From positions 1 through 44,726 of the forward strand of contig NZ_FQZY01000033.1 in NCBI RefSeq assembly GCF_900142165.1: a stretch of 44,726 bases of DNA, read 5' to 3'. This document shows positions 7,203-15,961 of the stretch, in pieces. The notes under the pieces are model-generated. The model saw only the letters and a program-made list of their open reading frames with translations, was not told the origin of the DNA and did no database searches. The position numbers and the translations under genes are program-made. The DNA comes from Hespellia stercorisuis DSM 15480. Its GTDB lineage: Bacteria; Bacillota; Clostridia; Lachnospirales; Lachnospiraceae. How positions within the stretch are numbered: the first letter of the stretch is position 1; each line of letters starts with the position of its first letter.

Positions 7203-9032
7203 ATGTGTGGAATTGTAGGATATATAGGCAAAGAAAATGCAGTACCGATATTGCTGGAGGGATTAAAAAAGCTGGAATACCGCGGGTATGATTCTGCGGG
7301 AATCGCTGTGATGACAGACGGTGTGATTACGGTGCGGAAGAAAAAGGGAAGAATCCAGCAGCTGCAGGACCTGATCGATCAGGAGGCAGGGGCCGATAAT
7401 GCCGGAGAGCACTGCGGAATCGGACATACCAGATGGGCAACCCACGGGGAGCCGTCCGATGTAAATGCGCATCCGCACACCAATCAATCCGGAACCATCG
7501 CTGTGGTGCATAACGGAATCATTGAAAATTACATGCAGCTGAGAGAGCGTATGGGGCGAAGAGGTTTCACCTGTGTGTCAGAGACCGATTCTGAAGTGAT
7601 TGCACATATGCTGGAATATTATGGGACGGGGAATCCGATAGAGACCATCCGGAAGGTGACGGACCGCCTGGAGGGATCTTACGCGCTGGCGGTGTTGTTT
7701 AAGGAATATCCGAACCGGATATATTGTGTGAGAAAGGATAGTCCGATGGTGATCGGTCAGGCACCGGACGGATTTTATATTGCCTCGGATGCACCGGCGA
7801 TTCTGACACATACGAGAGACGTATACTATCCGGAGCACGGGGAGATTGCGGAGATTTCTGAGAGCGGGATTCTCTTTTTTGACGAGGATGCGCAGATTGT
7901 AGAGAAAGAGACCATACATCTGGAGCTTAAGGAGGATGCGGCTGACAAAGGAAACTACGAGCATTTCATGATGAAGGAGATCCAGGAGCAGCCACAGGCA
8001 ATCGGCATGCTGCTGGGGCATTATCTGCAGGAAGAGGGAAAAGAAGATATGCAGAAATTGCGGGAACTTTTGAGTACATGCAGCAGATTACATATTGTAG
8101 CCTGCGGATCGGCGTACCATGCAGGAATGACCGGAAAATATCTGATTGAAAATCTGGCTGGGGTCGCAGTGGAGGTGGAGCTTGCATCTGAATTTCGCTA
8201 TCGCAGGCCGGTTCTCAATGAGGGAGAGGTCGTGCTGGTCATCAGTCAGTCCGGCGAGACAGCAGATACAGTAGCGGCTCTCCGTGAGGCAAAGGTGCGT
8301 GGATGCCGGACCATGGCTATCGTCAATGCACAGGGAAGCACCATCGCCAGAGAATCTGACCTGGTACTGTATACTTACGCAGGGCCAGAGATTTCGGTTG
8401 CGACAACAAAGGGCTACAGCACCCAGCTCGTTGTTCTGGATTTGATTGCAGTGGAGCTGGCGTCACTGAAGGAACGCATCACGGATGCGGAGAAGAATAA
8501 GCTGCACGGTGAACTGATGCAGATCCCTGCAAAAATCAGACAGATTCTGGAGCATAAGGAGAAACTGCAGAGAGCTGCCAATGAGTGTGCCGGGAAAAAG
8601 CAGGTATTTTTCATCGGAAGAAGTCTGGACTATACATTGGCGCTGGAAGCGGCTTTGAAATTAAAAGAAATATCCTACATTCACGCGGAGGCCTATGCTG
8701 CCGGGGAATTAAAACACGGGACGATCGCACTGATCGAGCAGGACTCACTGGTGGTGGCGATTGAGACCCAACAGGAGCTGTACGACAAGATCCACAGCAA
8801 CATCGTGGAAGTGCAGAGCCGTGGAGCGAAGATATTCGCCGTGGGCTTTGAGGCAGCTAAAAAAGAGAAAGAAACACTGGAACTGGAATACCGCATTCCG
8901 GAAATTCAGCCGTTTTTTGCCCCGTCACTTGCGATTATTCCGTTCCAATTGTTTGCCTATTACATTTCCGTGGCAAAAGGAATTGATGTCGATAAGCCAA
9001 GGAATCTGGCGAAATCAGTGACAGTGGAATAA
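7203..9032 (+). CDS. glmS: Glutamine-fructose-6-phosphate aminotransferase (isomerizing)
   Basis: GlmS makes glucosamine-6-phosphate from fructose-6-phosphate and glutamine, the first step to UDP-GlcNAc and peptidoglycan. The 609-residue length is typical. The N-terminal class II glutaminase domain begins MCGIVGYIG with the nucleophile Cys2, and shows GHTRWATHG and NGIIEN. Two SIS domains follow: the first with ACGSAYHAG and SQSGETADT, the second with GRSLDYTLALEAALKLKEI and AYAAGELKHGTIALI. It ends in the conserved NLAKSVTVE. AAGGAGAG precedes the ATG. The leader shows no recognisable glmS ribozyme. No T-rich terminator is obvious behind it; an imperfect hairpin lies at 9035-9064. Confidence 0.97.
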   Translation: MCGIVGYIGKENAVPILLEGLKKLEYRGYDSAGIAVMTDGVITVRKKKGRIQQLQDLIDQEAGADNAGEHCGIGHTRWATHGEPSDVNAHPHTNQSGTIAVVHNGIIENYMQLRERMGRRGFTCVSETDSEVIAHMLEYYGTGNPIETIRKVTDRLEGSYALAVLFKEYPNRIYCVRKDSPMVIGQAPDGFYIASDAPAILTHTRDVYYPEHGEIAEISESGILFFDEDAQIVEKETIHLELKEDAADKGNYEHFMMKEIQEQPQAIGMLLGHYLQEEGKEDMQKLRELLSTCSRLHIVACGSAYHAGMTGKYLIENLAGVAVEVELASEFRYRRPVLNEGEVVLVISQSGETADTVAALREAKVRGCRTMAIVNAQGSTIARESDLVLYTYAGPEISVATTKGYSTQLVVLDLIAVELASLKERITDAEKNKLHGELMQIPAKIRQILEHKEKLQRAANECAGKKQVFFIGRSLDYTLALEAALKLKEISYIHAEAYAAGELKHGTIALIEQDSLVVAIETQQELYDKIHSNIVEVQSRGAKIFAVGFEAAKKEKETLELEYRIPEIQPFFAPSLAIIPFQLFAYYISVAKGIDVDKPRNLAKSVTVE

Positions 9033-9091
9033 CAATATGTGATGGTTTGCCAGACATCGCATATGTACGCGAAAAAGAACAAGTGGAGCTA

Positions 9092-9120
9092 TTGGAAAAC
9101 GATTGCCGCAGTGTTATACT
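9092..9120 (+). promoter_or_regulatory. Predicted promoter for the TRIC-type channel gene
   Basis: TTGGAA at 9092-9097 and TATACT at 9115-9120 are 17 bp apart. They lie about 45 bp upstream of the preferred start at 9166, which supports that start over the TTG at 9103. Confidence 0.5.
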
Positions 9121-9165
9121 TGCTGTCAGAAGAAAGATAAAAAAGACAGAAAAGAGAGCGGCGGT

Positions 9166-9801
9166 ATGGAAAAATTGTTCAATATCATGGAACTTCTGGG
9201 GATTATTGCATTTACGATATCCGGAGCGATGGTAGGAATCGAAAAAAAGATGGATTTGTTTGGCGTGATGTTTTTGGGAATCACAACGGCTTTCGGAGGC
9301 GGGATCATCCGGGATATTATGCTCGGCAATCTGCCGCCGGCGATGTTCGAATCTCATCGCAATATTGAAATCGCCGCAGGAACGGCGCTGCTCGTGTTCA
9401 TCATCGGTTATCTGACGCGGGAATATTATTCCAGACATCTGGACATGATAGAGACGATAAATAATGTGTTCGATGCCGTGGGACTTGGAATTTTCACCAC
9501 CACAGGAATCCAGATCGCCATCAATACAGGATACGGATATAACAAGTTTCTGCTGGTATGTCTTGGGATGATCACCGGAGTGGGCGGCGGACTTCTGCGT
9601 GATATCATCGCGGCACGCACTCCGGTGATTTTTGCGAAGCATATCTATGCGGTTGCGTCCATCGTCGGAGGCATGAGCTATCTGTGGTTTTTAGACATTG
9701 ATTTTCAACAGAGCAGTGCGATGACGCTCAGCATTCTGGTGACGTTTATCATCCGGATTCTGTCGACAGTGAAAAAATGGAACCTTCCACGGATTAACTG
9801 A
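9166..9801 (+). CDS. TRIC-type cation channel family protein (YadS/YvgT, UPF0126-like)
   Basis: This 211-residue integral membrane protein has about seven transmembrane helices. It carries the family's internal duplication: each half has a GGG-x2-RD motif (GGGIIRDIMLGNLPPAMF and GGGLLRDIIAARTPVIF). Bacterial members resemble the trimeric intracellular cation channels; some have been linked to amino-acid or ion movement, but the physiological role here is unknown. The frame extends to a TTG at 9103, but that would place the start inside the predicted promoter and add a charged tail (KKDKKDRKES). The ATG at 9166 (MEKLFNIMELLG) fits the family N-terminus better. Confidence 0.85.
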   Translation: MEKLFNIMELLGIIAFTISGAMVGIEKKMDLFGVMFLGITTAFGGGIIRDIMLGNLPPAMFESHRNIEIAAGTALLVFIIGYLTREYYSRHLDMIETINNVFDAVGLGIFTTTGIQIAINTGYGYNKFLLVCLGMITGVGGGLLRDIIAARTPVIFAKHIYAVASIVGGMSYLWFLDIDFQQSSAMTLSILVTFIIRILSTVKKWNLPRIN

Positions 9802-9885
9802 TAAATAATCTGACATCCTTGTGGGCATAGTACTAAGGAAGGACCCGCCGCAGGTGGGAGGAGCCTTGGGAACGGAGGATGAAAG

Positions 9886-10116
9886 ATGGACAGAGAGCAG
9901 AAAGAAAAACACCAGCGCAGGAACAGTCAGCAATCGAAAAACCGCCAGGTCATTGATGCGTATGATTATCTGGCGAATGCGGCGTCTACAACCGACTGCA
10001 CCGGATTGATTCCGGAAGGAGAGGGTGGAGAGGACGAACTGGAAAGATATCAGGAAATATACAAGTTCGGTGCACCGCCGATTGACCGGGTAGATAAGCG
10101 CGGAAAAATGAACTAG
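9886..10116 (+). CDS. Small hydrophilic protein of unknown function
   Basis: This 76-residue charged protein has no membrane segment. GGAGG lies 7 bases before the ATG, and an intrinsic terminator follows at 10154, so it is very likely translated. The N-terminal 20 residues are rich in K, R, Q and N and likely disordered. The central part has a QVIDAYDYLANAAS segment, and the C-terminus holds acidic and proline-containing stretches. I do not recognise a family. Confidence 0.6.
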   Translation: MDREQKEKHQRRNSQQSKNRQVIDAYDYLANAASTTDCTGLIPEGEGGEDELERYQEIYKFGAPPIDRVDKRGKMN

Positions 10117-10153
10117 AATAGAAGAAAACGGATTGTGGAAACAAGAAATAAGA

Positions 10154-10196
10154 AGTGGATGTCATACTCTTTGAAAGAGAGGACATCTGCTTTTTT
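10154..10196 (+). terminator. Rho-independent terminator after the small protein gene
   Basis: GATGTC (10158-10163) pairs with GACATC (10182-10187), extended outward by AG/CT pairs and inside by a CTCTTT/AAAGAG stem. Six T follow (10191-10196). Confidence 0.8.
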
Positions 10197-10354
10197 ATTT
10201 ACCGGTTAACAAGCTTCACTTGAAAAACAGCGAAGCGGATTGTGAGTATCCGATTTGTTTGCTGAAAAATAGATTGCGTGCAGGCAGGAGACATTTACAC
10301 TTTCTTTATAATTACCTCTTATTCTAATACTATCAAAAAGAAAAGAGGATCGTT

Positions 10355-11059
10355 ATGGAGAATATATTGACAACAAAAAATCTATGTAAGAACTACAAAA
10401 AGCAGAAGGCGAACGACGAGATATCCATCACAGTTCGAAAAAACAGCATTTACGGTCTGCTCGGACCAAACGGAGCCGGAAAATCCACGCTGCTGAAGAT
10501 GATGACAGGAATGATCCATCCATCTTCCGGAGAAATCTATTTTAACGGAAAGATCTGGGAACGAAAGGATTTAGTGAATATCGGTGCATTGATTGAAGCT
10601 CCGCCTGTGTATGAGAATCTGACAGCACATGAAAACCTCAAGGTCAGGACACTTTTATATGGATTGCCGGATCGCCGCATTGATGAAGTTCTGGAGCTTG
10701 TGGAGCTTACTGGCACCGGAAAGAAAAGAGCGGGACAGTTTTCTATGGGAATGAAGCAGAGGCTGGGGATTGCAATGGCTCTTTTGAACCATCCCAAGCT
10801 GCTGATTTTGGATGAACCGACCAATGGTCTTGATCCCATCGGCATACAGGAGTTAAGAGAATTGATCTTAGCATTTCCGAAAAAGGGAATCACAGTGATT
10901 CTATCCAGCCATATCTTGTCGGAGGTGGAGCAGACTGCCGATGATATCGGTATTATTGCAAATGGAAAACTCTGGTATGAGGATGCGGCCCATAAAGAGG
11001 AAAATCTGGAAAGTCTTTTTATGGATGTGATCAGAAAGTCGGGTGCATACAATGATTAA
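10355..11059 (+). CDS. Lantibiotic-immunity-type ABC transporter ATPase (LanF / CprA-like)
   Basis: This 234-residue ABC ATPase of the BcrA/LanF type energises export or removal of lantibiotic-like peptides from the membrane. Walker A is GPNGAGKST (37-45, Lys43). The signature is the LanF-like FSMGMKQR, Walker B is LLILDEPTNGLD, and the H-loop is SSHILSE. The glutamine-loop region reads IGALIEAPPVYENLT, where LanF proteins carry Glu in place of Gln. It is the first gene of a tightly overlapping F-E-G-R-K cluster; the next gene starts 8 bases inside its 3' end. TATAAT at 10307 may be the promoter -10, without a good -35. Confidence 0.88.
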   Translation: MENILTTKNLCKNYKKQKANDEISITVRKNSIYGLLGPNGAGKSTLLKMMTGMIHPSSGEIYFNGKIWERKDLVNIGALIEAPPVYENLTAHENLKVRTLLYGLPDRRIDEVLELVELTGTGKKRAGQFSMGMKQRLGIAMALLNHPKLLILDEPTNGLDPIGIQELRELILAFPKKGITVILSSHILSEVEQTADDIGIIANGKLWYEDAAHKEENLESLFMDVIRKSGAYND

Positions 11060-11777
11060 TGATATACGCGCAGAATTTCTAAAACAAAGGCATCGTTTCA
11101 TTTTGAAATTACTCTGGTTGGGTCCCATTGTTACACTTGCGCTTGCAATACGTTTGATGTCGGGGCGTTTTCTCATAGCGGGAGCATATAACTGGTGGTA
11201 TACAATGATTTTACCGGGATCACTTGCCATGATGCTGGCTTTTACTGTTTCAGCAGAGAAGAAGCACGGACGGCACGGCCTATTTGCGATTTGTGTGGAT
11301 AAAGGGAGACTGTGGATCGCACAGATTCTTGTCAATACGATTCTGTTATTTCTGATGAATCTGATTTTTTATCTGTTTGTGACAGCAGCCTGCTTATTCT
11401 TCGGACTTTCAATATCATTTGGGGAGACTCTGTTGGCAAGCTTAGTATTGTTCTTGACATTTATGTGGCAGATACCGGTGTTCCTGTGGCTGAGTGAAAA
11501 GGCGGGATCAGTTGTTTCGATTCTTGTCAATCTGTTCTGCAATATTGGATTTGGACTATTCTTTGCTCCTACGAAATTATGGCTCGTTCCCTTTGCGATT
11601 CCGGCAAGGCTTATGTGTCCGATCATCAAAGTAATGCCAAACGGACTGCCCATAGAGGGGACCAATCATTTAAGTGATTCTTCGGTTATTTTTACAGGCA
11701 TTATGATTACGGTGATATTGTATGTTGTATTTACAGTGCTCACGACCTTATGGTTTCGCCGCCGGGAGGTGAAATAA
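11052..11777 (+). CDS. Lantibiotic-immunity ABC permease, LanE/MutE type
   Basis: This is an ABC-2-like permease of about 241 residues with six hydrophobic segments and the LanE-like N-terminus INDIRAEFLKQRHRF. It forms the membrane channel with the following LanG-type subunit and the ATPase before it. An in-frame GTG at 11043 would add three residues, but ATG 11052, overlapping the ATPase stop by 8 bases (AATGATTAA), is the typical coupled start. The conserved NWWYTMILPG segment around residue 50 fits the MutE/EpiE family. Confidence 0.82.
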   Translation: MINDIRAEFLKQRHRFILKLLWLGPIVTLALAIRLMSGRFLIAGAYNWWYTMILPGSLAMMLAFTVSAEKKHGRHGLFAICVDKGRLWIAQILVNTILLFLMNLIFYLFVTAACLFFGLSISFGETLLASLVLFLTFMWQIPVFLWLSEKAGSVVSILVNLFCNIGFGLFFAPTKLWLVPFAIPARLMCPIIKVMPNGLPIEGTNHLSDSSVIFTGIMITVILYVVFTVLTTLWFRRREVK

Positions 11778-12530
11778 GTGGGGGTTTGTACAATGATGAA
11801 GTCAGAAATTTATAAAAGTTTTCATACTCCGGTATGGATCATCCATCTGGTGATTCCTGTTGTGGGAGCAGCTCTGTTTGTCTGGTATGATTCATTTTCG
11901 GCAATGAAAGAAATGGATAAAGTGTATCTCTATATACAGATTCTGTCGGTGGTTTTTCCGATGCTGATCGGGGTGGTTACGGCGATGGCGTCAGAAGTGG
12001 AGCAAAATGCAGCGTGCTGTCAGCTCCTTTTAACATGTGCGAGACCAAAATGGATGCCTCATATAAGTAAACTTTTGCTGCTCATGGTGTTTGGCATTTG
12101 TTCCTCACTGATTGCAGTGGTTGGATTTGGTCTGGGATTTCAAGGACTGGGATATGGGACTGTGCTAACAGAAACCTATGTAAAAATGGCGGTTCTTTTA
12201 TTTATCAGCATGATTCCACTGTATTTCATTCACTATATGGTGAGTTTCCTTTTGGGGAAAGGCTACAGTATCGGACTTGGAATTGTAGGGAGTTTATTGG
12301 CAGCGTTACTTCTGACCGGACTGGGGGAGGGAATCTGGTGGGGGCTCCCGTGGGGAATCGCCGCTCGTTTTTCCTCATTTTTTCTCATGACAAGACTCGT
12401 AAAGGAACGATTTTTGCAATATAATGGAGTGATACAGAGCATCATTGTTCTGATTTCTTTTACTTTCATGATGGCGATACTGCTGATCGGAATGTTTCGC
12501 AAATGGGAGGGAAGAAAATCGGAAGATTAA
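11778..12530 (+). CDS. Lantibiotic-immunity ABC permease, LanG/MutG type
   Basis: This second permease subunit (250 residues) has six hydrophobic segments and the N-terminal MKSEIYKSFHTPVWIIHLV block typical of MutG-like proteins. The start chosen is GTG 11778, immediately after the LanE stop and 8 bases behind GGGAGGTG. The ATGs at 11793 and 11796 are alternatives that begin directly at the conserved block. A two-component pair follows 12 bp downstream, as in orphan resistance loci such as CprABC-KR. Confidence 0.82.
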   Translation: MGVCTMMKSEIYKSFHTPVWIIHLVIPVVGAALFVWYDSFSAMKEMDKVYLYIQILSVVFPMLIGVVTAMASEVEQNAACCQLLLTCARPKWMPHISKLLLLMVFGICSSLIAVVGFGLGFQGLGYGTVLTETYVKMAVLLFISMIPLYFIHYMVSFLLGKGYSIGLGIVGSLLAALLLTGLGEGIWWGLPWGIAARFSSFFLMTRLVKERFLQYNGVIQSIIVLISFTFMMAILLIGMFRKWEGRKSED

Positions 12531-12542
12531 GGAGAAAACACT

Positions 12543-13202
12543 ATGGGACATATACTTGTGATTGATGACGATATTGCGATCTGCAGGATGATTGAGACTG
12601 CACTGACAAGGGACGGTCATCTCGTTAAAATAAAAAATTCTGCATATGAGGTTCAAAGTACGGATCTGAAAAATGTGGATCTGATTTTACTGGATATCAT
12701 GATGCCACAGATGGACGGGATTACATTTTGCAAAGAGAACAGAGCCGTGATTGACTGTCCCATCCTGTTTTTGACAGCGAAAACCATGGAATCGGACGTG
12801 GTGGACGCATTTCTGGCGGGCGGTGACGATTATATGAAAAAGCCCTTCGGCATTGCAGAACTCCGGGCAAGAGTAAATGCGCATATTCGAAGAGAACACA
12901 GGGAAAAACATCAGAGTCTCATTCGAAACAACTGCATGTTTGACCTGTCAGAAAAGACGTTAACGGTAGAAGGGGAGCGGATTCCTTTAACCAAAAGTGA
13001 ATATGAAATATGTGAATTGCTGGCACGAAATAAAGGGCAGGTTTTTTCACTGGAAAATATATTGGAAAAGGTTCTGGGGTTTGATTCGGAGAGCGATATT
13101 TCAGCCATTCGGGTTCACATCAAAAATATCAGAAGCAAGCTTGGAAAACGTAGTGATTGTCCGATTGAGACTGTCTGGGGAGTGGGATATAAATGGAAAT
13201 AA
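12543..13202 (+). CDS. OmpR-family response regulator (LanR/CprR-like)
   Basis: This 219-residue DNA-binding response regulator has a receiver domain (1-120) with acidic residues IDDD at 7-10, phospho-acceptor Asp51 in LLDIMMPQMDG, Thr78 in LFLTAK and Lys100 in MKKPFG. The OmpR winged helix (about 130-219) has LTKSEYEICELL and IRVHIKNIRSKLG, and ends in WGVGYKW. The kinase gene overlaps its 3' end by 10 bases. The cluster layout suggests it activates the LanFEG genes when the kinase senses a peptide; this is inferred from similar loci. Confidence 0.93.
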   Translation: MGHILVIDDDIAICRMIETALTRDGHLVKIKNSAYEVQSTDLKNVDLILLDIMMPQMDGITFCKENRAVIDCPILFLTAKTMESDVVDAFLAGGDDYMKKPFGIAELRARVNAHIRREHREKHQSLIRNNCMFDLSEKTLTVEGERIPLTKSEYEICELLARNKGQVFSLENILEKVLGFDSESDISAIRVHIKNIRSKLGKRSDCPIETVWGVGYKWK

Positions 13203-14554
13203 AGAGGAAAAAAGAAAAAACAATCTCAATATTCAGGCTGTTTCTGGAGCATGTAGTCGGTCTTTCCGCTGCCATTATCCTGTTGATTGTTGTCGTGTTT
13301 ATTGGTTTCTTTGCCTGTATGCAATCGGGAATGATCTTACCGGCAAATGATTCTGAGAACACGATCAATCAGGTGGAAGACACCTTGCATAAAAGCTTTG
13401 ATGAAAATTTATTGCCACTGCATTCTGAATATATTCTTTTGGGAGATTCCGGGGAAATCATCAAAACGAATATGAAGGAAAGAGATATAGGAAAAACAAA
13501 GGAGCATCTGTCAAAGGGAAATCAACCCGATTACGTTTTCTATAAAATGATTACGATGGATAATGGGAATATACTGGTTATTAAATATGATCTGATGGTT
13601 CATTTTCGTAATCCGGTGCTTCATAGAATGATGCCTTATCCGGAGCTGGTCGTGGTGGCTGCTGTGCTGGTTTTGATTGTTCTGGCTTCAATCCTTACAG
13701 CGATGAGATTCAGCAGGAAACTAAAACGAAATCTCATACCGATCACCAGTGCGACTGAAAAAATCAAAAACCAGGATCTGGATTTCGACATCAGACCGAC
13801 TCAGATTCTGGAAATTAATTCTTCTTTAGAAGCGATTGGAAAATTAAAAGATGCGCTGACAGCCTCGCTTCATGAGCAGTGGTACCATGAACAGCAGAGA
13901 AAATCACAGCTTTGTGCACTTGCCCATGATATCAAAACACCGCTTACGACGATCAAAGGAAATGCAGAGCTGTTACTCGAAGAAGAAAGCTCTCTCGAAA
14001 ACAGAGAGTTGATATCCTATATTCAGACAAGTTCCAATGCCATCGAAAAATATGTGGAATTATTAATGAACGTTGTGAATCAGGAATCATTGCCGGTTCA
14101 CAAAGAACAGATTGCGCTCAAAGATTTTGTGAAAGATATTTCAGCTGATCTATTACCGTTATGCAGAACAAAAAATATTCAGTTCAATCTGCATCAAGAG
14201 GTGACGTGTGATTCTGTTTTTGCAGATGGGAATCTCCTGAAACGTGCCATCCTCAATCTTGTGGACAACGCGGTCCGATATTCGGACAATGATGGTTCCA
14301 TTGATATGATAATCAGAGAAAATGGAACACAGATCGTCTTTGAAGTAGCAGACTATGGAAAAGGCTTTTCTGCGGAAAGTCTGAAAAAAGCGACAGAAGA
14401 GTTTTTCACAGAGGACACTTCCCGGACGAGTCATCATTATGGGCTGGGACTGAATTTCGTCAAAAAAGTTGCCGAAATGCATAGCGGAACACTTGAATTT
14501 GGCAATCGGACAGACGTGAAAGGTGCGAAAGTATCCTTGTATATTATGAAATAG
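13193..14554 (+). CDS. Sensor histidine kinase (LanK/CprK-like)
   Basis: This 453-residue membrane kinase has TM1 at about 20-45, an extracytoplasmic domain of about 105 residues, TM2 at about 150-172 and a HAMP-like linker. The HisKA domain has His245 in CALAHDIKTPLTTIKGN, and the HATPase_c domain has N-box ILNLVDNAVRYSD, G1 VADYGKGFS and G2 HHYGLGLNFVKKVAE. The mid-sized extracytoplasmic domain resembles lantibiotic-sensing NisK/SpaK/CprK kinases more than intramembrane BceS types. It overlaps the regulator gene and closes the cluster. Confidence 0.92.
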   Translation: MEIKRKKEKTISIFRLFLEHVVGLSAAIILLIVVVFIGFFACMQSGMILPANDSENTINQVEDTLHKSFDENLLPLHSEYILLGDSGEIIKTNMKERDIGKTKEHLSKGNQPDYVFYKMITMDNGNILVIKYDLMVHFRNPVLHRMMPYPELVVVAAVLVLIVLASILTAMRFSRKLKRNLIPITSATEKIKNQDLDFDIRPTQILEINSSLEAIGKLKDALTASLHEQWYHEQQRKSQLCALAHDIKTPLTTIKGNAELLLEEESSLENRELISYIQTSSNAIEKYVELLMNVVNQESLPVHKEQIALKDFVKDISADLLPLCRTKNIQFNLHQEVTCDSVFADGNLLKRAILNLVDNAVRYSDNDGSIDMIIRENGTQIVFEVADYGKGFSAESLKKATEEFFTEDTSRTSHHYGLGLNFVKKVAEMHSGTLEFGNRTDVKGAKVSLYIMK

Positions 14555-14673
14555 ACTGGAAAATTGTAAATTAGAAAAATACTGAAAAATCTTCGATAGA
14601 AAGATACAGTGAACTTTTTGGGGTTAATAATGGTTATATAATATATAGGACGTTTTACGATGGGAGAAGTACT

Positions 14674-15210
14674 ATGACGGATAGAGAACTGATGAGAAAA
14701 GTTCACGGCGGAGATCGAGAGGCATTGGGCGCAGTGATTGACCGATATTATGCCGATATTTATCGTTTTTGTTTATACATGATTCGTGAAGAGAACGATG
14801 CTTATGATCTCACGCAGGAAGTATTTTTAAAATTTATTAAATATAGTATTTCTTATCAGAACAATAATCTGAAAGGGTATTTGTTAACCATTGCAAGAAA
14901 TGTCTGTTTAAGTTATTTTAGAAATAAAAAAGTTTTGCTTCAACTGTGCGAATTGAAAGGGGCAGAAGATATTTCAGGCGTACGAGATGAATCCCATGAT
15001 GTCATGGTATCAATCTGGCTCAAAGAGATGCTTGGAAAACTCTCAGAAGAAATAAGAGAGGTAATAATTCTGCGTATATATGAGGAACTGAAGTTCAAGG
15101 AAATCGCAAAAATCATGGGGAGTAATATTTCAACAACGAAATCAAGATTTCGATTAGGCGTAAAGTATATGAAAAAAATGATGGAGGACAGCGGATATGG
15201 AAACTCGTGA
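14674..15210 (+). CDS. ECF-type RNA polymerase sigma factor
   Basis: This 178-residue sigma-70 family protein has region 2 (RYYADIYRFCLYMI, AYDLTQEVFLKFIKY) and region 4 (LSEEIREVIILRIYEELKFKEIAKIMGSNISTTKSR), without regions 1 and 3. It directs RNA polymerase to alternative promoters. GGGAGAAG precedes the ATG. TATAAT at 14637 with a weak TTTTTG at 14615 may be its promoter. The next gene, a membrane protein, overlaps it by 14 bases, and an ABC transporter follows. This suggests envelope-stress or peptide-triggered control of that transporter. Confidence 0.9.
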   Translation: MTDRELMRKVHGGDREALGAVIDRYYADIYRFCLYMIREENDAYDLTQEVFLKFIKYSISYQNNNLKGYLLTIARNVCLSYFRNKKVLLQLCELKGAEDISGVRDESHDVMVSIWLKEMLGKLSEEIREVIILRIYEELKFKEIAKIMGSNISTTKSRFRLGVKYMKKMMEDSGYGNS

Positions 15211-15961
15211 TATAAAAAAAATGTTTGAGACAGCAGATGAAGCGTTTCCAATCCAGGAGGAAAAGAAACAGCAGACTTATGAAAAAATGTTAACAGAATT
15301 TAGAAAACAGAGAAGCCCTGTTGAAAAAATGAATCATATAATTTTCAATCAACTCTTCTATATGGACCGGTCTGCCCTGTACGCATATGGCACGCTCCTT
15401 TGTCTGGAAATTGTGTTGATGACGGCACTTCATTATTGGGGGATTGATGCGAAAGGAATGATGACCTTCTGTATGGTGGCGGCGGGGATCGTAAGCATGG
15501 CGGCCATCATTCTGCTCGATAAGCTGTTCTTCGGGGAAATGGCCGAATTGGGAGCAAGCTGTTATTTTAGTACGAAGCAGAGTATAGTTGCTTTTCTGAT
15601 TACTGCAGAAAGTATCAATCTGGTGATGTTGTTGCTTATCATGCTATATGTGGGGGCTTATTGGAAAATAGCTATATTGCAGATTGCAGTCTATATGCTG
15701 ACACCGTCCCTTTTGTCTAACACGGTGGCATTTGCTGTTTTATCGACAAAAACAGGGAGAAGAAGTTCGTATTCTCTTTTTACCTGCGGAATGTTTTTAT
15801 CGATTGGGTATATGGGGCTTGCGGCTGTCCCGAATATTTTCGGAGCTACATTCATCGGAATATGGGCCTTGGTGTGTGTGATCCTGGCTGTGTTGCTGGC
15901 AGTAGAAATCAGGTGTTTCTTTAGAAAAGTAGAAAAAGGAGAATTGCTATGCATGAACTAG
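15197..15961 (+). CDS. Membrane protein overlapping the sigma gene; candidate anti-sigma or ABC accessory subunit
   Basis: This 254-residue protein has a hydrophilic N-terminal region of about 60 residues (METRDIKKMFETADEAFPIQEEKKQQTYEKM) followed by six hydrophobic segments. I do not recognise a named family, and there is no zinc-binding H-x3-C-x2-C anti-sigma motif. The overlap with the sigma factor upstream (14 bases) and with the ABC ATPase downstream (13 bases) shows translational coupling. By position it could tether the sigma factor through its charged N-terminus, or be the permease half of the transporter. Both are inference. Confidence 0.6.
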   Translation: METRDIKKMFETADEAFPIQEEKKQQTYEKMLTEFRKQRSPVEKMNHIIFNQLFYMDRSALYAYGTLLCLEIVLMTALHYWGIDAKGMMTFCMVAAGIVSMAAIILLDKLFFGEMAELGASCYFSTKQSIVAFLITAESINLVMLLLIMLYVGAYWKIAILQIAVYMLTPSLLSNTVAFAVLSTKTGRRSSYSLFTCGMFLSIGYMGLAAVPNIFGATFIGIWALVCVILAVLLAVEIRCFFRKVEKGELLCMN

